The notes beneath the pieces were generated by a model that saw only the letters and a program-made list of their open reading frames with translations, made no database searches and was not told the origin of the DNA. From positions 124,001 to 188,000 of the forward strand of contig JAEXRH010000016.1 of NCBI GenBank assembly GCA_023438065.1: 64,000 nucleotides of DNA. Reading direction: 5' to 3'. This stretch comes from Spirochaetota bacterium. GTDB taxonomy: Bacteria; Spirochaetota; Spirochaetia; Treponematales; Treponemataceae. A program made the position numbers and the translations under genes. Positions 50,263-58,429 of the stretch are shown here, in pieces. Each line of letters starts with the position of its first letter. Position 1 is the stretch's first letter.

Positions 50263-51927
50263 ATGGAACAGACAGACAAGAAAATTTACGTCATCGGACA
50301 CCGGAACCCGGATACCGATTCAGTGGTGTCCGCGGCCGCGTACGCCGCGCTCAAGCAGGCTCAGGGGACGAGGAATTGCGCGGCGGCTCGCGCGGGAAAG
50401 CCCACCCCGCAGACGGAGTATATCTTTAACCGCTTCAAGGTGCCGCTCCCGGAGTTCATCCCCGACCTCGTCCCCAAGGTCGCCTATCACCTCAACACGA
50501 ACATCAGGACGATCGGCGCGGAGACCTCCCTCTGGGAGGCGATGGAGATCCTCGAGAAGAACGAGATCCGCGTGCTCCCGATACTCGACGCCGAGGGGAA
50601 GTACCACTCGCTCCTCCATTACAGTTCCTTCGCGCAGAAGGTACTGAAGATGATCAACCCGCAGCAGAAGACGGTGATCCAGACGAGCATAGACCTTCTT
50701 GCCTCGGTTCTCCACACGCAGGCGCTCGTCGTCCACGACGAGAAGACGATCAGGAAAAGCCCGATCATCATCGGCGCCGCCGAGTTCGACACTTTCCGCG
50801 AGCACCTGGGCGCGCACATACCGGAGAACACGATCGTCATCACCGGGAACAGGACCGACATCCAGCGGCACGCGATCGAGTCGGGCGTGCGCGCCCTCAT
50901 CGTCACGAGCGGCACGATGATCGACAAGAGCCTCCGCGAGAAGGCGCAAGGCACGGGGGTGTCGATCCTCGTGAGCCCGTACGACACCGCGTCGACCGCG
51001 CTCCTGATCATCTACTCGATGCCGGTCACCTGCATGTCGAACGGGGAGGTGAAGCCCGTCAACCGGAGCGACACGACGCGCAAGGTAGCGCCGCTCCTTT
51101 CGACCGCGCCGGGAAAAAGCCTTCCGGTCGTGGACGACGAGGGCTTCGTCGTCGGCGTCATCTCCGAAAGCGATCTCTACGGCGAGCCGAACGTCGAGAT
51201 CATCATGGTCGACCACAACGAGCAGACTCAGGCGATCGAGGGCATCGAGCACTACAAGATCCTCGAGATCATCGACCACCACCGGCTCGGGAGCGTCTCG
51301 ACGCGCTACCCGATCACCTTCATCAACAAGCCCGTCGGCGCGACGAGCACGATCATCACGAACCTCTACCAGGAAAACCGCATGCCGATCCGCGCGGAGA
51401 TCGCCTCGATCCTCCTTTGCGGCATCCTCGCCGACACCCTCGTCCTCCAGTCGGCGACGACGACCGCGCAGGACCGCTCTGCGGCGGAGTACCTCGCGAA
51501 CATCACGAACCTCGAGATCGAGGCCCTCGGGAGGGATCTCCTCCAGGCCGCGAGCAACATCGCGGGAAGGAACGCCGAGGAGCTCGTCAACCAGGACATG
51601 AAGCAATACGACGAGTGCGGCTTCTCCTTCACCGTGAGCCAGATCGAGGTCGAGGACTCCCACGGCATCCTCTCCAGAAAGGACGAGTTCGTCTCGGTGC
51701 TCGAGGGAATCAGGAATCGCGGGGGCAGGCTCTTCAGCGCCCTCCTCGTCACGGACATCACGGAGCTCTCGAGCATCCTCGTCATCGCGGCGGAGAAGGG
51801 ATTCGAGCAGACCCTCGGGCTCCCGAAGCAGGAAGACTCGGTGTATCTCATGCGCGACGTCGTATCCAGAAAGAAGCAGCTCATGCCGATCCTCTCCGAG
51901 ATCGTCGAGCGCTATCAGGCCAGGTGA
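50263..51927 (+). CDS. ppaC: CBS-domain family II inorganic pyrophosphatase
   Basis: A 554-residue manganese-dependent pyrophosphatase. The DHH catalytic domain opens with VIGHRNPDTDSVVSAAAYA and, after an insert, continues with IMVDHNEQTQ, EIIDHHRLG and GILADTLVLQSATTT. The insert (about 70-310) holds two CBS motifs (ETSLWEAMEILEKNEIRVLPI; GKSLPVVDDEGFVVGVISESD) around a DRTGG-type domain (GVRALIVTSGTMID). These bind adenine nucleotides and set activity in related enzymes. The DHHA2 C-terminal domain ends with the substrate-binding SRKKQ (about 535-539). Near-leaderless start; the RluA-type gene follows after 5 bp. Confidence 0.95.
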   Translation: MEQTDKKIYVIGHRNPDTDSVVSAAAYAALKQAQGTRNCAAARAGKPTPQTEYIFNRFKVPLPEFIPDLVPKVAYHLNTNIRTIGAETSLWEAMEILEKNEIRVLPILDAEGKYHSLLHYSSFAQKVLKMINPQQKTVIQTSIDLLASVLHTQALVVHDEKTIRKSPIIIGAAEFDTFREHLGAHIPENTIVITGNRTDIQRHAIESGVRALIVTSGTMIDKSLREKAQGTGVSILVSPYDTASTALLIIYSMPVTCMSNGEVKPVNRSDTTRKVAPLLSTAPGKSLPVVDDEGFVVGVISESDLYGEPNVEIIMVDHNEQTQAIEGIEHYKILEIIDHHRLGSVSTRYPITFINKPVGATSTIITNLYQENRMPIRAEIASILLCGILADTLVLQSATTTAQDRSAAEYLANITNLEIEALGRDLLQAASNIAGRNAEELVNQDMKQYDECGFSFTVSQIEVEDSHGILSRKDEFVSVLEGIRNRGGRLFSALLVTDITELSSILVIAAEKGFEQTLGLPKQEDSVYLMRDVVSRKKQLMPILSEIVERYQAR

Positions 51928-51932
51928 ACCCG

Positions 51933-52931
51933 ATGAAAAAGAAATCGCTCGAGATCCTGTACGAGGACGACTGGATCATCGTCGTGGACAAGCCCGAGGG
52001 AATGCTCTCCGTCGGGTTCCCGGGCCATCGCGGGAAGACCGCCGAGGACATCCTTCGCGACATGAAACGAAGCCGCGGCAAGATCGAGGTCTCGGCCGTG
52101 CACCGGCTCGACCGCGACACCTCCGGCGTGATGATGTTCGCGAAGAGCGCGGAGGCCAAGAAGCGGATCATGGACGGGTGGCAGGAGATCGTGACCGAGC
52201 GGACCTATCGCGCGGTTTGCGAGCGCGACCGGGACGCGAAGCCGCTGCCCGACTCGGGGATCATAAACGCCCCGCTCGCGTACAACCGCCACGACGTCGC
52301 CTTCGTGCCCCGCGAGGACGATCGCGCGGCCCTCAAGGACGCGGAGCGCGCGGTTACCCGCTTCCGCGTGATCGCGCGGGCGGCCGGCCTCGATCTCGTC
52401 GAGTGCGAGCTCGAGACGGGCCGAAAGAACCAGATCCGCGCGCACATGGCCCATCTCGGTCACCCCGTCGCGGGGGATCAGGTCTACGGTCCCTCCTCGT
52501 CGCGCGACGACGCCGGACCCGTCGGCAGGCTCGCGCTCCACGCGCGCGTGCTCGCCTTCACGCACCCCTTCACGGGCGACACGCTCCGCTTCGAGAGCCC
52601 CGAGCCCCCGGAGTTCGCGCGCGCGGTCAAGGCGAAAACCCGATCCGCGCACGCGACCGCGAGTCGGCCGGACGCGACGCCGCGCGCGAGACCGGAAGGC
52701 TCGCGCGCCTCTCCCGGCGCGAAACGCCCGGAAGGAGCCGACGCGGGCGGAGCGGCGAAAACGCCGAGACGGGGTCGGGGGAAAAAACGCGCGGAAACGC
52801 CGCCAGCGCGCGAGAACCCGCGCGGGCGGAAGGAACGGGACGGGGAAAGCCTTTCGGATCTCGCGCCCGTCGCGCGAAAGTCGCGCACGAGACAGGACTC
52901 TGGAAAGAGCCGCTTCATACCGGGAAAATGA
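51933..52931 (+). CDS. RluA-family pseudouridine synthase
   Basis: About 332 residues. The catalytic domain (about 1-225) begins LEILYEDDWIIVVDKPEGML, has the active-site motif SAVHRLDRDTSGVMMF (Asp of HRLDRDTSG near residue 58) and LVECELETGRKNQIRAHMA with the conserved Arg. No S4 domain is present. The last 100 or so residues are an unstructured, basic, Ala/Arg/Gly/Pro-rich extension that may bind RNA. The target uridine cannot be told from the sequence. ATG 5 nt past the pyrophosphatase stop, so co-transcribed. In-frame open DNA upstream is overlap only. Confidence 0.87.
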   Translation: MKKKSLEILYEDDWIIVVDKPEGMLSVGFPGHRGKTAEDILRDMKRSRGKIEVSAVHRLDRDTSGVMMFAKSAEAKKRIMDGWQEIVTERTYRAVCERDRDAKPLPDSGIINAPLAYNRHDVAFVPREDDRAALKDAERAVTRFRVIARAAGLDLVECELETGRKNQIRAHMAHLGHPVAGDQVYGPSSSRDDAGPVGRLALHARVLAFTHPFTGDTLRFESPEPPEFARAVKAKTRSAHATASRPDATPRARPEGSRASPGAKRPEGADAGGAAKTPRRGRGKKRAETPPARENPRGRKERDGESLSDLAPVARKSRTRQDSGKSRFIPGK

Positions 52932-53002
52932 GGAATCGCGCGGGGTTCAGGGCGGAAGAACGTCCGGCTCGATGAGCCCCGGCGAAGGCGGGTAGACTTC
53001 CG

Positions 53003-53797
53003 TCAATCCATCCAGGGAAAGATGAAACTCTTGACGCTTCGGTGACCCACGGTCTCGTAGTCGCCCGCGATGAGCTCGTCCCACGGAATACGCTTCCGGG
53101 CCTCGCGCCATTCGAGTTCGGGATGCTTTTCCATCCAGTCGTATTTGTACATCCTGAGCCGAAAGGCCTCGTTTTGCGCGAGAGAAATGCCGGCGAACGA
53201 GGGCAGGATCATCACGACGAGCAGGGACAGGACCAGAAGGACGAGCGAGTACGCGAACATGAAAACGGAGAAACCGGGATTGTCGAAGAAGAACACGAAC
53301 GATTTCTTCAGCGACGCGACAAAGCCCTTCTCGAGCTGGCTCCGTATCGGCATGAACCACTGAAGCGAGAGCGCCGAGATTACGGCGACCCAGAAAAGAA
53401 GGAGCGCGCAGGCGAGGCCGACGGGACCGCCGATCGAGAGGTAGTACGGGATCGCGACCGCCGCGACCGAAAGCCCGACCGAGACGAGACCGGCGAAAAG
53501 GGCCCCGTGAAGACAGGTCTCCCGGAGCGCGACGCCGAACTCCTTGAACGAAAAGGGCTTGTACGAGGCGATTCGCGACATGCTTTTCGAGCAGGCCATG
53601 AGCAGGACGCCCTCGGCGAGCGCGCACGCGAGCGCCACCGCGACGGAAAGAGGGACGAAGCTCGAGACGAGCCCCGCGAGGAAAAAACCGCAAAACCCGA
53701 CGGCGAGCATGACGATATTGACCGTCATGAGCGCGAGAAGGTTATCCCATCCGTCGTAAAAAGCCTTCCTGAGAAAGAATCCGATCATGGAATTCAT
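53003..53797 (-). CDS. Unknown polytopic membrane protein
   Basis: A 264-residue protein with about six hydrophobic helices (for example LLALMTVNIVMLAVGFCGFFLAGLV and FMFAYSLVLLVLSLLVVMIL). N-terminal FFLRKAFYDGWDNLLALM and the central LEKGFVASLKKSFVFFFDNPG recall YesL-like membrane proteins, but the match is only in pattern. The C-terminal 50 residues are soluble and charged (MEKHPELEWREARKRIPWDEL). Start at 53797 or the Met four codons on; a -10-like TATGCT lies close upstream and no ribosome site is visible. Divergent from the BMP operon. Function unknown. Confidence 0.7.
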   Translation of the reverse strand: MNSMIGFFLRKAFYDGWDNLLALMTVNIVMLAVGFCGFFLAGLVSSFVPLSVAVALACALAEGVLLMACSKSMSRIASYKPFSFKEFGVALRETCLHGALFAGLVSVGLSVAAVAIPYYLSIGGPVGLACALLLFWVAVISALSLQWFMPIRSQLEKGFVASLKKSFVFFFDNPGFSVFMFAYSLVLLVLSLLVVMILPSFAGISLAQNEAFRLRMYKYDWMEKHPELEWREARKRIPWDELIAGDYETVGHRSVKSFIFPWMD

Positions 53798-53857
53798 GGT
53801 AGCATAAGAATGCGGTTTTTACTATATTCAAGGTAACCTTATCCCGAGGAGTAAAAA

Positions 53858-54907
53858 ATGAACAGGACAAACGCTTTCGCGATAACGGCGCTCGTCGCGC
53901 TCTCCGCGACGCTTTTCGCCTCATGCGCCCAAAAGAAGGATACGGCCGGCAAAGACCAGGCGAAATCCATCGCGGTTTTCGTGCCCGGCGTCGTGTCGGG
54001 TAGTCCCGTATACGAGATGCTCGCCGCCGGCGTGACGCGCGCGGTGACCGAAAGCGCGAACGGGGGAATGAAGGCTTCCGTGACGGTCATCGAGGCCGGC
54101 GCTTCGCAGGCGGAATGGGAAACGAAGCTCACCGCCGTCGCCACCGAGGTAAAATACGGGCTGATCGTCACCTCCAACCCGGCGATGCCCGATATCATCG
54201 CGCCGGTCAGCGCGAAATTTCCCGATCAGGACTTCCTCGTTCTCGACGCCTATGCCGAGGGAAACCCGCGCGTGACGAGCGTACGATACGACCAGCGGCA
54301 GCAGGCGTACATGTCCGGCTATCTCGCCGCCCTCGTCAGCGTCAGCTCGATGAAGCACGCGAATCCCGACAAAAAAATCGGTCTCGTCGCGGGTCAGGAA
54401 TACCCCGCGATGAACGAAATCATCCTCCCTGCCTACCTCGCGGGCGCCCGCGCCGTCGATCCGGGCTTCACCGCCGACTTCCGCGTCGTCGGTAACTGGT
54501 ACGACGCCGCCAAGGGCTCAGACCTCGCCCGCGCGATGCGAAAGGCCGGAGTCGACGTCATCATGCCGATCGCGGGGGGCGCCAATCAGGGCGTGCTCGC
54601 GGCCGCCCGGGAAACCGGGATCTACGTCGCGTGGTTCGACGACAACGGCTACGCGAAGGCCCCGGGCTTCGTGGTGTCGAGTTCGGTGATGGCGCAGGAG
54701 CGCCTCGCGTACGAGAAGACGAAGGCCTGGCTCTCGGGATCGCTCGAGAAGGGAAAACCGGCGACGGTCGGCCTCGCCGAGGGCTATATCGATTTCGTCG
54801 CGGACGACCCGCTGTATCTCTCGACGGTTCCCGAAGACATACGCGCGAAGCAGGCGGCTATGATCGCGAAACTCCGCTCGGGAGAGATCACGATCGGGGA
54901 TCGGTAA
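53858..54907 (+). CDS. BMP-family nucleoside-binding lipoprotein (PnrA/TmpC-like)
   Basis: A 349-residue lipoprotein. The signal peptide ends LFASC with lipidated Cys23. The body is a type I binding fold like Treponema PnrA (TmpC) and Borrelia BmpA, which bind purine nucleosides: IAVFVPGVVSGSPVYEML, LIVTSNPAMPDI, FLVLDAYAEGNPRVTSVRYDQRQQAYMSGYLAA, IMPIAGGANQGVLAAA and VAWFDDNGYAKAPG. GAGGAG precedes the ATG. The ATPase and two permease genes follow, completing an importer. Ligand is inferred from family and context. Confidence 0.92.
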   Translation: MNRTNAFAITALVALSATLFASCAQKKDTAGKDQAKSIAVFVPGVVSGSPVYEMLAAGVTRAVTESANGGMKASVTVIEAGASQAEWETKLTAVATEVKYGLIVTSNPAMPDIIAPVSAKFPDQDFLVLDAYAEGNPRVTSVRYDQRQQAYMSGYLAALVSVSSMKHANPDKKIGLVAGQEYPAMNEIILPAYLAGARAVDPGFTADFRVVGNWYDAAKGSDLARAMRKAGVDVIMPIAGGANQGVLAAARETGIYVAWFDDNGYAKAPGFVVSSSVMAQERLAYEKTKAWLSGSLEKGKPATVGLAEGYIDFVADDPLYLSTVPEDIRAKQAAMIAKLRSGEITIGDR

Positions 54908-54920
54908 CGGAAGGCTTCGC

Positions 54921-56444
54921 ATGGACGCGCGCAAACGGGCCGAGCTCGACGGCATCCACAAGGTGTTCGAGACCGAGGACTCGGGCTCGATCACGAGGTT
55001 CACCGCGCTTGACGGCGTAAGCGTCACCTTCTATCCCGGCGAGCTCCACGCGATCCTCGGCGAGAACGGGGCAGGAAAGTCGACCCTCGCCCACGTGCTT
55101 TCGGGGCTCCACCGCCCCACGCGCGGCGCCATTCGCATCGACGGAGAGCCGCTGGTTTTCGACTCGACCTCGGACGCGCTCGAAAACGGTATCGCGATGG
55201 TTCACCAGCGCCCGCTTCTCGCGGACGAGGAGACCGTGCTCGGGAACGCGCTCCTCGGCGAGCGCAAGGCCCTTCTCCGGAGGAAAGATGCCTCGCTCCG
55301 CCTTTCTTTCATCATGCGCGAATGGGGAATCGACCTTCGCGCCGACGCGCGCGTTTCGTCCCTCTCTCCCGCGGACAGGTTCCGGACCGCGCTTCTCGCC
55401 GCGCTCTGGAACGAGCCGGACTACCTCATACTCGACGAGCCTTCGGGGGTACTTTCCCCCGATGAGCGCGCGTCCCTCTTCGACGCCATAGCCCGGGCGA
55501 AAGCGCGAGGCCTCGGCGTCGTGCTCATCACCCACCGACTCGATGAGGCGGCGAGCAGGGCGGACAGGATCTCGATACTGAAAAAGGGGTGCCTCGCGTG
55601 GAGTTCCCCCGTCATCGACGGGGCGGTGAATGAGCCCGGTTCCGCGAACAAAGACGCTTCGGCGAGAACCCCGCTCACGGTCGATTTCCTCGCGGCCATT
55701 CTCGCTCTCGCGAGTGATGCGGGTATCGCCCGCGACGGATATTCCGCACGGACGGCTCGGGGCGGCAATCGGGCGGCCGGTCCTTTCGCGATCGAGCTTG
55801 AGGGGCTTTCCCTCGCGTCGCGAAAGCGGCAGTCCCTTCGCGCGATCGACCTCTCGGTCCCTTTCGGGGCGATTACCGCGATCGCGGGACTCCCGGGAAG
55901 CGGCCTCGGCGCCCTCGAGGACGTTCTGTCGGGTCACGCGATTCCCGATTCGGGGCGCATCCTGGTCTCGGGAAGGGAAATACCGCGCGCGCACGTCACG
56001 CCCGCGCGTTTCCGGGAAATGGGCGTATCCTTCGTCCCGACCGACCGCGCCTTCAGGGGCTCGCATCCCGACATCGCTATAGAGGAACTTCTCGCGCCTT
56101 ACCGCACTCCCGGATTTTTCCGTTCGCCGAAAGACGACACGCGAGCGGCCCGCGAAATCCTCGAGCGGGAGGAGATCGACGCGAGCCCGAAGCGCGCCGT
56201 GCGAACGCTTTCGGGGGGTCAGCTTCAGCGCCTGATCCTCGCGCGGGAACTCGCCTTGAATCCGTCGATCCTTGTTCTCGCGAACCCCGAGTGCGGCCTC
56301 GACATCATGAGCCGTTCCCGGCTGCGGAACCGGCTCGACGGGCTCGCGCGGCAAGGCAAGGCGATCGTCGTGCTGACCGAGGAAACCGGGGAGGACGCCA
56401 TCTTTCCCCCGTCCCGCACGCTCACGGACGGTATGCTTTCATGA
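54921..56444 (+). CDS. Nucleoside ABC transporter double ATPase
   Basis: A 507-residue protein with two ATPase domains, as in YufO/RbsA-type importers. Domain 1 (about 10-235): Walker A ILGENGAGKSTLAHVLSG, MVHQRPLLADEETV, Walker B YLILDEPSGVLSP, ITHR. Its signature is altered to LSPADRFRTALL where LSxGxxQ is expected. Domain 2 (about 290-500): Walker A degenerate (AGLPGSGLGALEDVLSG), signature LSGGQLQRLILAREL intact, Walker B ILVLANPECGLD. Having one good signature and one good Walker A suggests a single competent ATP site made of domain 1 Walker A and domain 2 signature. Overlaps permease 1 by 4 bp. Confidence 0.9.
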   Translation: MDARKRAELDGIHKVFETEDSGSITRFTALDGVSVTFYPGELHAILGENGAGKSTLAHVLSGLHRPTRGAIRIDGEPLVFDSTSDALENGIAMVHQRPLLADEETVLGNALLGERKALLRRKDASLRLSFIMREWGIDLRADARVSSLSPADRFRTALLAALWNEPDYLILDEPSGVLSPDERASLFDAIARAKARGLGVVLITHRLDEAASRADRISILKKGCLAWSSPVIDGAVNEPGSANKDASARTPLTVDFLAAILALASDAGIARDGYSARTARGGNRAAGPFAIELEGLSLASRKRQSLRAIDLSVPFGAITAIAGLPGSGLGALEDVLSGHAIPDSGRILVSGREIPRAHVTPARFREMGVSFVPTDRAFRGSHPDIAIEELLAPYRTPGFFRSPKDDTRAAREILEREEIDASPKRAVRTLSGGQLQRLILARELALNPSILVLANPECGLDIMSRSRLRNRLDGLARQGKAIVVLTEETGEDAIFPPSRTLTDGMLS

Positions 56445-57511
56445 GCCGCGCGACGGGCCCCTTCTCCCTGCCCAAGACGCGCGAACGGATCATACCCCCG
56501 TGGGCGACGTCCTTCGCGGCCTTCCTTGCCGCGCTCGCCTGCATGGCGTCCCTCATCGCGTTGTCGTCCGCCGATCCCGCGGCGAGTCTCGCCTCCTTTT
56601 TCGCCCGTCCGTTTTCGTCCGCCTGGTATCTCGGAAACATGCTCGACATGGCGGCGCTTCTCGTTCTCGCGGGAACGGGATCGGCCATCGCGCTTCGCTC
56701 GGGAAGCTACAATCTCGCGGGAGAGGCGCAGATATACGCCCCGGCCCTCGCGAGCGCGGTTATCCTCACGCGCTTTTCCGACGCGACCGCGCCGGCCTTC
56801 CCCGCGGCCATCTCGCTCGCCATCGCGCTCATCACGGCGCTCGCGATCGGCGCGGCGCTCGGCTTCGTGCCCGGACTTCTCCGCTCGAGGCTCGGCGTGA
56901 GCGAGCTCCTGTCGTCCTTTCTCCTTTCCGCAGCCGTCGTCCCCGTCGTGGATTACCTCGTGTCGGGGCCCTTTCGGGACGCGACGGGCAATCTCGTCGC
57001 GACGAAACCGATCCCCGAAGCGTTACGCCTTGCCCCGATTCTTCCGCCGTCGACTCTGAACTGGTCGTTCCCCGCGGCGATCGTCCTCGCGGCCGGAGCG
57101 TGGTTCTTCGTCGCGCGAACCAAGCCCGGATACCGACTCAGGATGACGGGCTCTGCGCCCGAGTTCGCCGTGTACGCGGGATTCCCCTCGGCGCGGATCA
57201 GGACTCTTTCGATGACCGTTTCGGGAACGTTCCACGCGCTCGCGGGATTCCTCGCGATAACGGGTACGTGGTTCCGCTGCCATGAGGGATTCTCGGCGGG
57301 AATGGGATGGAGCGCCCTCGCGATCGCGCTCGTCGCCCGCGGTAACGCCCTCGCGGTAATCCCCGCCGCGCTCGCGCTCTCCTGGCTCGAAACCGCCTCG
57401 GACGCGGCGGTCCTCTCCGCCGCTCTTTCCTTCGATCCCACGCCGCTTCTCCAGGCGATCATATTTCTCCTCATATCGGCGCGGGTCATCGGCGCGAGGA
57501 GGCGGTCATGA
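56441..57511 (+). CDS. Nucleoside ABC transporter permease 1
   Basis: About 356 residues, eight or more helices. The block LDMAALLVLAGTGSAIALRSGSYNLAGEAQIYAPALASA is characteristic of YufP-type permeases of BMP transporters; RLGVSELLSSFLLS and the cytoplasmic YRLRMTGSAPEFAVYAGFPSARI loop (EAA-like) follow. The ATG overlaps the ATPase stop (ATGA); the longer open frame upstream lies over the ATPase gene. Works with permease 2. Confidence 0.92.
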   Translation: MSRATGPFSLPKTRERIIPPWATSFAAFLAALACMASLIALSSADPAASLASFFARPFSSAWYLGNMLDMAALLVLAGTGSAIALRSGSYNLAGEAQIYAPALASAVILTRFSDATAPAFPAAISLAIALITALAIGAALGFVPGLLRSRLGVSELLSSFLLSAAVVPVVDYLVSGPFRDATGNLVATKPIPEALRLAPILPPSTLNWSFPAAIVLAAGAWFFVARTKPGYRLRMTGSAPEFAVYAGFPSARIRTLSMTVSGTFHALAGFLAITGTWFRCHEGFSAGMGWSALAIALVARGNALAVIPAALALSWLETASDAAVLSAALSFDPTPLLQAIIFLLISARVIGARRRS

Positions 57512-58332
57512 TTGCCGATATCCTCGCCCAGGCTGCTCCCCTCCTCTTCGCGACGCTCGGCGCCCTCGTTACCGACTACGCGGGTGTCCTCGCCGTCTTC
57601 ATGGAAGGCACGATAACGATCGCGGCCTTCGCCTGCGCGGCGGCGACCGCGCTGACGGGCAACCCCTTTCTCGGCATCGCGTTTTCCGTGTGCGTGACGA
57701 CGATCCTTCTCGTCGCCGTCGCGCTTTTCACCGAACGGTACCGGGCGAACCCGTTCATCACCGGCATCGCGGTCAATTTCCTCTCGATCGGCATCGTACC
57801 CTGGTTTTCCTCGCTCGCGTTCGGCACGCGGGGGGTCGTTCCGCTCGAGCGAACGGGAGCGTTCGCGTCGGTCGGGCCAGCCTTCTTTCGCAACGCCGCC
57901 TTTCCCGCCGCGCTCGTCCTCGCCGTATTGCTCGCCGTCTTTCTGCGAAACTCGCGGGCAGGGCTCGCCCTCCGCGTCTCGGGTTCGTCCCCCGACGCGC
58001 TCAGGTCCCGCGGACTCGAACCCGCCCGCTATCGCGTCCTTTCCTGGGCGATCGCGGCAGCCTTTGCCGCTCTCGCGGGAAGCGCGCTCACCCTGTCGCT
58101 TGGATCGTTCGTCCCCGCGGTGAGCGCCGGACGCGGTTGGACCGCCCTTGTCGCGGTATACCTCGGCTACCGCACCCCGTTCGGATGCGTCGCCGCTTGC
58201 CTCGCCTTCGCCTCCGCGAGCTACGCCACCGACGTCCTTCAGGGCGCGATACGCATCCCGCCCACGCTGATCCTCGGACTTCCGTACGCGCTCTCCCTCG
58301 TCGCGTTCCTCATCATCGGGAAACGACGCTAG
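57508..58332 (+). CDS. Nucleoside ABC transporter permease 2
   Basis: A 274-residue permease of the YufQ type: ATLGALVTDYAGVLAVFMEGTITIAAFACA at the start, FITGIAVNFLSIGIVPWF, LRVSGSSPDALRSRGLEPARYRVLSW as cytoplasmic loop and GRGWTALVAVYLGYRTPFG near the end. Its ATG overlaps the stop of permease 1 by 4 bp. Last gene of the operon; ends at a hairpin shared with the convergent glnN. Confidence 0.93.
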   Translation: MIADILAQAAPLLFATLGALVTDYAGVLAVFMEGTITIAAFACAAATALTGNPFLGIAFSVCVTTILLVAVALFTERYRANPFITGIAVNFLSIGIVPWFSSLAFGTRGVVPLERTGAFASVGPAFFRNAAFPAALVLAVLLAVFLRNSRAGLALRVSGSSPDALRSRGLEPARYRVLSWAIAAAFAALAGSALTLSLGSFVPAVSAGRGWTALVAVYLGYRTPFGCVAACLAFASASYATDVLQGAIRIPPTLILGLPYALSLVAFLIIGKRR

Positions 58333-58362
58333 CCCTCCCCGAACGGGATCGCGACGCGCGCG

Positions 58363-58395
58363 AAAAAAAAACGGCCGCCGGTTTCCCGACGGCCG
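58363..58395 (-). terminator. glnN terminator
   Basis: Reading from glnN: CGGCCG, inner CGG/CCG, CGGCCG, then nine T (A-tract 58363-58371 on the plus strand). Confidence 0.75.
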
Positions 58396-58429
58396 CCTTT
58401 AACCTTTCGCGCATGGCGCGAAAGATCTA

